18,364 bases of DNA from CAISGS01 sp044346445. GTDB lineage: Bacteria; Pseudomonadota; Alphaproteobacteria; Caulobacterales; Caulobacteraceae. Below the pieces are notes generated by a model. The model had not been told where the DNA came from and did no database searches. It was given only the letters and a program-made list of their open reading frames with translations. Shown piece by piece: positions 14,548 to 18,364 of the stretch. The stretch lies in assembly GCA_044346445.1 (NCBI GenBank), contig JBIIZD010000057.1:1-18364 (forward strand), written 5' to 3'. Every line of letters begins with the position of its first letter. Within the stretch, counting starts at the first letter, position 1. A program made the translations under genes and the position numbers.

Positions 14548-15494
14548 GCATAATCGCCTCTGAAGATATTGGCGTCGAAATCTGGCGCGGCGGGGTCAAT
14601 ACCTGGGACTGCGACGAGATGGGGCACATGAATGTGCGCTTCTATGTCACGCGCTCGGTTGAGGGCATGGCCGGGCTGGCCGCGCAAATGGGCATGGCGT
14701 TTGCTTATGCGCCCTATGCCAATGCAACCCTTCTGATCCGCGAACAGCACATCCGGTTCCTGCGCGAGGCCCATGCCGGGGCCGCCCTGCATATGACCGG
14801 GGGGGTCATATCCCTGGACGAGACCGAGGCCTGGGTGCTGCAAATCCTCTATCACTCCGACACGGGCCTGCCCGCTGCCACCATCCAGACCCGCATAGCC
14901 CATGTCACCGCCCGCGATGGCATTGGCTTTGGCTGGCCCGCAATCGTGCGCGAACGGGCAAAGGCCCTGACCCTGGAGGTGCCAGACTTTGCGGCGGCGA
15001 GGTCCCTGGACCTTGCCCCGGTGCAGTCTGATGCCAGTCTGGCGCGGGCCGATGGCCTGAACCTGACCCAGATCGGTCTTGGCGCGCTCTTGCCCCAGGA
15101 CTGTGATGTGTTTGGCCGCATGCGCGCCGAGCAATTTGTGGGCCGGGTCTCTGACGGTATTGGCCGCTTTATTGCGCCCCTTCGCAACCAGGTCGCTGAT
15201 CTGGCCCAAGCACCACATGGCAAGATTGGCGGGGCGGTCTTGGAATACAGGCTGGTTCAATTTGACTGGCCAAGGGCGGGTGCGCGCATCGCCCTGCGCT
15301 CAGGCCTCAAAAGCGTCGATGACCGCACCCTGCGCGTCGTGCACTGGATGATTGATCCCGATACCGGCAAGGCCTGGGGCTCATCAGAGGCAATTGCCGT
15401 CACTTTCGATCTGGACGCCCGCAAGATTGTCCCGATCAGCCCGGCGGCCAAGACCGCCTTATCCGCCAGCACCGTGACAGGCCTATCGCTCTAG
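14544..15494 (+). CDS. Double-hotdog acyl-CoA thioesterase family protein
   Basis: A 316-residue protein of two hotdog folds. The first begins WDCDEMGHMNVRFYVTRSVEGM (21-42), the usual start of a 4HBT domain with the Asp/Glu region; the second has LLPQDCDVFGRMRAEQFVGRVSDGIGRF (about 182-209). This tandem arrangement is common in alphaproteobacterial thioesterase-like proteins that hydrolyse fatty acyl-CoA or acyl-ACP; the substrate here is unknown. The ATG at 14544 overlaps the zur stop as ATGA, so translation is coupled; a TTG three codons earlier is rejected. The TAG stop is in the palindrome CTAG that also supplies the stop of the convergent hydrolase. Soluble, no signal peptide. Confidence 0.8.
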   Translation: MSIIASEDIGVEIWRGGVNTWDCDEMGHMNVRFYVTRSVEGMAGLAAQMGMAFAYAPYANATLLIREQHIRFLREAHAGAALHMTGGVISLDETEAWVLQILYHSDTGLPAATIQTRIAHVTARDGIGFGWPAIVRERAKALTLEVPDFAAARSLDLAPVQSDASLARADGLNLTQIGLGALLPQDCDVFGRMRAEQFVGRVSDGIGRFIAPLRNQVADLAQAPHGKIGGAVLEYRLVQFDWPRAGARIALRSGLKSVDDRTLRVVHWMIDPDTGKAWGSSEAIAVTFDLDARKIVPISPAAKTALSASTVTGLSL

Positions 15495-16414
15495 GCCATG
15501 GCCTCGGCGAGCGCCTGACGCACCAGAGCGGGCCGTTCCATTGGCAAGAAGTGGGTCGTGCCCGCCACCTCGGTCACGCTGATCAGACCTCTTCGGTTGC
15601 GGCGGCAAAACGCGCTGGCCTCACCGATCCGGCAGGTAGAGGCGATTTCTGCACGAAACACCTGAACCGGGCAGCTCGCCCGAGCCGCCGCCGTCCAGGG
15701 GTCATTGGCCATGGCGGTAAAGTTGGACGCTTCCCAAGCCGGTGAACAGGCCAGTTCAAGCTTGCCATCCGCCCGGTCCTTAAACCCGCCCGCCACATAA
15801 TCGGCCAAGACTTCCTCAGGCCAGGTCTTGAAGGCCCCCCGGCCCTTATAGGCGGCCACAACGCTCGCCCGGTCATCAAACACCGACTTGCGCCGCAAGG
15901 CACCTTGCGCGATCGGCGCGGCCTTCCAGACCTTGTGGTCGGCCCAAGGCAGATTGGCCATCAGGCTAACGGCCCAGGGCATGATGACCGGATCAAACAT
16001 GACAAGGCCCTTGACCCTGTCTGGGCGAAGGCGCGAGGCGAGCAGTGAGACCGTGCCGCCCATAGAATGACCGGCCAGCACCACGGGCCGAGCCCCCGGT
16101 TCTGCACCCAGAACGTCGAGCAGCGCGACCAGATCATCGCGCATATCGCCCCAGGACCGGCGCGCCTGCGGGTTGGCGATGAGGGTCGATCGGCCATGGC
16201 CGCGCTGATCTATCGCCAATATCCGAAAATCCTTGGCCAGCGGCGCAAGTATCGAGACATAGGTCTGGGCATTAAAGCCATTGGCGTGAACAAAGATCAG
16301 GTCCACCGCACGCCGGGCGTCGCCCATATCCAGCACAGCCATTTCGCCAGCCTCGCCCGTCTTGCCGATCGGGATCATGCGCGGGCGCGGCTGAGTCATC
16401 GGGGTCAAGGTCAT
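15491..16414 (-). CDS. Alpha/beta hydrolase
   Basis: A 307-residue serine hydrolase. FVHANGFNAQTY (41-52) forms the oxyanion loop, AIDQRGHGRS (67-76) is the typical strand-loop after it, nucleophile Ser117 sits in GHSMGG (115-120), and His288 lies in GTTHFLPMERP near the C-terminus. The acidic member of the triad is probably in the AEIASTCRIGEAS region, not certain. Substrate cannot be predicted; neighbours suggest acyl-ester or CoA-related chemistry. Starts at 16412-16414, 16397-16399 and 16376-16378 all lack a good ribosome-binding site, so the first residues are uncertain. It is divergent from the dienoyl-CoA isomerase (111 bp gap) and convergent with the thioesterase, sharing the stop-codon bases CTAG at 15491-15494. 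Confidence 0.82.
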   Translation of the reverse strand: MTLTPMTQPRPRMIPIGKTGEAGEMAVLDMGDARRAVDLIFVHANGFNAQTYVSILAPLAKDFRILAIDQRGHGRSTLIANPQARRSWGDMRDDLVALLDVLGAEPGARPVVLAGHSMGGTVSLLASRLRPDRVKGLVMFDPVIMPWAVSLMANLPWADHKVWKAAPIAQGALRRKSVFDDRASVVAAYKGRGAFKTWPEEVLADYVAGGFKDRADGKLELACSPAWEASNFTAMANDPWTAAARASCPVQVFRAEIASTCRIGEASAFCRRNRRGLISVTEVAGTTHFLPMERPALVRQALAEAMA

Positions 16415-16525
16415 GGTGTGGTTACGGGCTCCGCGCGCGATCAGGATTATCGATCATCATGTCGCAATTTGCTTGGGCCAAAAGCGCGCTTGAGTCTAGG
16501 TTATCGCTGACAAGGGAGAACTGTC

Positions 16526-17401
16526 ATGACCCAGACCCAGACCAATAGCCAGACCGATAGCCAGACCCACACCTGTTTTGATGTCGAGATTGCCGATGGT
16601 GTGGCCCATATTCGCCTAAGCCGGCCTCAGGCCCTGAACACGATGAGCCGGGCCTTCTGGAACGAATTGCCGCAGATTGTGCGCCAGATCAATGATCAGG
16701 CCCTCGCCCGTTGCATCGTCATCTCATCGACGGGCAAGCACTTCTGCGCCGGGATGGAATTGTCGGTGTTTGACAATAATGACAGCATCACCGGTGCGAC
16801 CAGCGACCGCCATACCGCGATGGAATCGTTTCGCTATCATGTGCATCACCTGCAAGATACGTTTAGCTGTCTGGATCAGGCGCGGATGCCGGTGCTGGTG
16901 GCGATCCAGGGCGGGTGTATTGGCGGGGCGGTGGATATGGTCTCGGCCTGCGATATTCGCTACACGACCAAGGATGCGTTTTTCTGCATTATGGAGATCA
17001 ATATCGGCATGACCGCCGATGTCGGCACCTTTCCGCGCCTTTGCAAGCTGATTCCAGAGGGTTGGTTGCGAGAACTGGCCTATACGGGCCGCCGCCTCAG
17101 CGCGCAAAAGGCCAAGGAGATCGGTCTGGTCAATGAGGTGTTTGACACCCACGAGGACCTTCTGGCCCATGTCCTGGACACCGCCCGCGAGATTGCCTCC
17201 AAGGCCCCGCTGGCCGTGGCTGGATCCAAGGTCATGATCAATTATGCCCGCGACCACACCATCAAGGACAGCCTGGACTATATTGCCACCTGGCAGACCG
17301 GCATGTTCTCGGGCGCGCATATGCAAGAGGCCTTCAAGGCCAAGAGCGAGAACCGCCCCGCCCAGTTCCAGGACCTGCTACCTTTGCGCAAATCCATGTA
17401 G
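16526..17401 (+). CDS. Enoyl-CoA hydratase/isomerase family, probable delta(3,5)-delta(2,4)-dienoyl-CoA isomerase
   Basis: A 291-residue crotonase-fold enzyme. KHFCAGMEL (71-79) is the first oxyanion-hole segment and IQGGCIGGAVDMVSACDIRY (127-146) the second. Asp137, Glu157 and Asp165 have the same spacing (20 and 8) as the catalytic Asp176, Glu196 and Asp204 of rat dienoyl-CoA isomerase ECH1, and the context DAFFCIMEINIGMTADVGTFPRL matches that family. It would move double bonds in 3,5-dienoyl-CoA during breakdown of unsaturated fatty acids with odd-numbered double bonds. AGGGAG lies 8-13 bases before ATG 16526. The first 16 residues are a Gln/Thr repeat encoded by 12-bp tandem units, outside the fold. 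A general enoyl-CoA hydratase is less likely, since the triad is complete. Confidence 0.85.
   Translation: MTQTQTNSQTDSQTHTCFDVEIADGVAHIRLSRPQALNTMSRAFWNELPQIVRQINDQALARCIVISSTGKHFCAGMELSVFDNNDSITGATSDRHTAMESFRYHVHHLQDTFSCLDQARMPVLVAIQGGCIGGAVDMVSACDIRYTTKDAFFCIMEINIGMTADVGTFPRLCKLIPEGWLRELAYTGRRLSAQKAKEIGLVNEVFDTHEDLLAHVLDTAREIASKAPLAVAGSKVMINYARDHTIKDSLDYIATWQTGMFSGAHMQEAFKAKSENRPAQFQDLLPLRKSM
16532..16573 (+). repeat. 12-bp tandem repeat in the 5' end of the isomerase gene
   Basis: Three near-identical 12-bp units, CAGACCAATAGC, CAGACCGATAGC and CAGACCCACACC, preceded by a partial CAGACC copy, encode QT-QTNS-QTDS-QTHT. The repeat is in frame and could gain or lose four residues per unit by slippage without breaking the gene. 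Confidence 0.8.
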
Positions 17402-17408
17402 GGATGGG

Positions 17409-17441
17409 GCCAAGAGCCTTAAGGCTTGGTGGGCTCTTGGC
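17409..17441. terminator. Hairpin between convergent genes, possible bidirectional terminator
   Basis: A perfect 10-bp stem GCCAAGAGCC/GGCTCTTGGC (17409-17418 with 17432-17441, 13-nt loop) straddles the stop codon of the CHAP gene (17419-17421) and begins 8 bp after the isomerase stop. Neither strand has a T-run after it, so termination is uncertain. Confidence 0.45.
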
Positions 17442-18108
17442 TGCCACTGTTGCTGTTGCCGCCGCCGGTAACCTGGGCGATCAGGGCGGCAATCTTGTCG
17501 GTGGACTCTGCGGCCTGGCTTAGCAATTGGGCCGGGCCAGAGCCGGGTGTCGGCACGGTCGCGGCGACCTGGCTCATGGCGTTTTGCGCCACGGTGCGAA
17601 CCGCATTCTCGGCCGCAGCCATGACGACATTCTGGCTCGAAGAATAGATAAAGCCATAGGTCGGATAGACGGTCGAGCCAAGATCGCGCACGGGGTCATA
17701 CCAGACCTTGACCGCGCTCCAGTCACCCTTGGTCGAGACATCAATCACGGTGACGTCTCTCTCTACCTTGCCGCGACGACCCCCCAGGATCGACCAATTG
17801 GCATGGGTAACCTGAATCACGCGGTCGGTAAGGACCTGACTGACCACGGCGACATGGCCAACCCGCATCACGCCATTAGGCTTGAATACCAGCACAGCGC
17901 CGGACTTGGGCACGAAGCCCTTATTGTAGCGACCTGTGGCTTGCTGCCACCAGGTATAGGCATCACCAAAGATCTGGATGCCGGAAAACGTCCGGGCAAA
18001 GGGTACGCATTGGAGATAGGGTTCAGCCCGGGCCGGGCCTGTTGGCAGCAAGGCCAAGCCCAAAACCATGGCAAATATGCCCAAAACGTTTCTCGTCCAA
18101 ACCAGCAT
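17419..18108 (-). CDS. Secreted CHAP-domain protein (putative peptidoglycan amidase/peptidase)
   Basis: A 229-residue protein with a signal peptide (hydrophobic residues about 8-22, cut near ARA-E at 28). A CHAP domain follows: Cys34 in QCVPFAR, FGDAYTWW, SGAVLVFKPNG, His85 in GHVAVVSQV and HANW with Asn104, giving the Cys-His-Asn/Asp catalytic set of peptidoglycan-cleaving NlpC/P60-like enzymes. After about residue 155 the chain is Ala/Ser/Gln-rich and probably helical or disordered, ending in a Gly/Ser/Asn tail; it has no recognisable binding domain. The ATG at 18106-18108 has AGAGGG about 9 bases upstream. Periplasmic cell-wall hydrolysis is the likely role. It stands alone; promoter elements in 18109-18240 are not convincing. 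Confidence 0.85.
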   Translation of the reverse strand: MLVWTRNVLGIFAMVLGLALLPTGPARAEPYLQCVPFARTFSGIQIFGDAYTWWQQATGRYNKGFVPKSGAVLVFKPNGVMRVGHVAVVSQVLTDRVIQVTHANWSILGGRRGKVERDVTVIDVSTKGDWSAVKVWYDPVRDLGSTVYPTYGFIYSSSQNVVMAAAENAVRTVAQNAMSQVAATVPTPGSGPAQLLSQAAESTDKIAALIAQVTGGGNSNSGSQEPTKP

Positions 18109-18240
18109 GCGTACAGCCCTCTTTGGTGCGTAAGGCGTTCTCTATAGACCATAATCTAGGTTAAGGGAAAGCAAGTTTTTCGTAAGGCCCCTGAGGCGGG
18201 GCGGTCAACCCGAAAAATTAACGAATTAAAACAATGGTCT

Positions 18241-18364
18241 TTAAGGGGTTACGATTTGGTAAACGCCCGATCCGGTGGCCAGAACCACCCCGTCGCCATG
18301 GCGCAAAACCCTCGACTGGACAAACAATAAGGACCGGGTGGCCCGGTCAATCGCTGCGTCCGTA
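18241..18364 (-). CDS. C-terminal end of a probable hotdog (PaaI/4HBT) thioesterase, cut by right edge
   Basis: Only the last 40 residues are in the window; the start lies beyond base 18364 and the TAA is at 18241-18243. The visible sequence includes RATRSLLFVQSRVLRHGDGVV and ends LATGSGVYQIVTP, the pattern of the last two strands of hotdog thioesterases of the PaaI/4HBT group (a charged turn between two long strands, then a short end). The enzyme would hydrolyse acyl-CoA thioesters in the cytoplasm. With so little sequence this is a family-level guess. A 5-bp GC stem downstream at 18187-18202 has no T-run and was not taken as its terminator. Confidence 0.55.
   Translation of the reverse strand, partial: TDAAIDRATRSLLFVQSRVLRHGDGVVLATGSGVYQIVTP

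Noticed and set aside
14490..15260. Minus-strand open frame of about 256 codons opposite the thioesterase
   Set aside because: The plus strand encodes two recognisable hotdog domains; the antisense product has no motif.
16526..16532. Single CTGTCAT-like sequence at the isomerase start as a Pho site
   Set aside because: Only one repeat, overlapping the start codon, with no partner 11 bp away.
18187..18202. GCCCC-TGAGGC-GGGGC hairpin after the right-edge gene
   Set aside because: Only five base pairs and no T-run on either strand.
18213..18235. Possible CtrA site (TTAACGAATTAA)
   Set aside because: The two TTAA boxes are 4 bp apart, not the 7 bp required by the CtrA consensus.

Overview
The window reads as chromosomal DNA of an alphaproteobacterium. 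Codon use is moderately GC-rich, and small operons show ATGA, GTGA and TGATG stop/start overlaps. The gene families (Zur, PhnCDE, an OprO/P-type porin, a deoxyhypusine-synthase-like enzyme beside ornithine decarboxylase, a PlcP-like phosphoesterase with a glycosyltransferase) would suit Caulobacterales or a relative. That placement is inference; no rRNA or marker gene is present. I found no CRISPR array, tRNA, transposase or integrase.

Layout. 1-228: start of cysteine synthase on the minus strand, running off the left edge. 383-2838 (minus): a TetR-type regulator, a DUF1330 protein and a thiolase, closed by a rho-independent terminator at 326-358. 3030-4954 (plus): a metallophosphoesterase and a GT4 glycosyltransferase, translationally coupled. 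Their order and families fit the PlcP/Agt lipid-remodelling pair, which removes phospholipid head groups and glycosylates the released diacylglycerol during phosphate starvation. A bidirectional terminator (4979-5011) separates this pair from a minus-strand phosphorus-acquisition block at 5032-10318: phnC-phnD-phnE, then an outer-membrane porin, then pstS.

The phosphorus block carries two convincing PhoB-box-like sites that no gene call explains. Four GTCAT-like half-sites are spaced exactly 11 bp apart upstream of the porin (7544-7583). A two-repeat box with a well-placed -10 lies upstream of phnC (10301-10318). With the PlcP/Agt pair, this makes about 7 kb devoted to phosphorus limitation: uptake across both membranes plus phospholipid replacement. 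There are no pstCAB, phoU or C-P lyase genes here, so the partners and true substrates of PstS and PhnCDE are open.

10445-11638 is an AT-richer stretch with two small unrecognised minus-strand genes and about 385 bp without a gene. 11639-14010 (plus) holds an ornithine decarboxylase with a probable TTG start and a deoxyhypusine-synthase-like protein, probably one polyamine pathway (putrescine to homospermidine or spermidine). 14065-15494 (plus) holds a Zur-type zinc regulator overlapping a double-hotdog thioesterase. A convergent alpha/beta hydrolase shares its stop codon with the thioesterase in one CTAG. 16526-17401 (plus) is a crotonase with the catalytic triad of dienoyl-CoA isomerase. 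17419-18108 (minus) is a secreted CHAP-domain protein, and the right edge cuts a gene whose visible C-terminus looks like a hotdog thioesterase.
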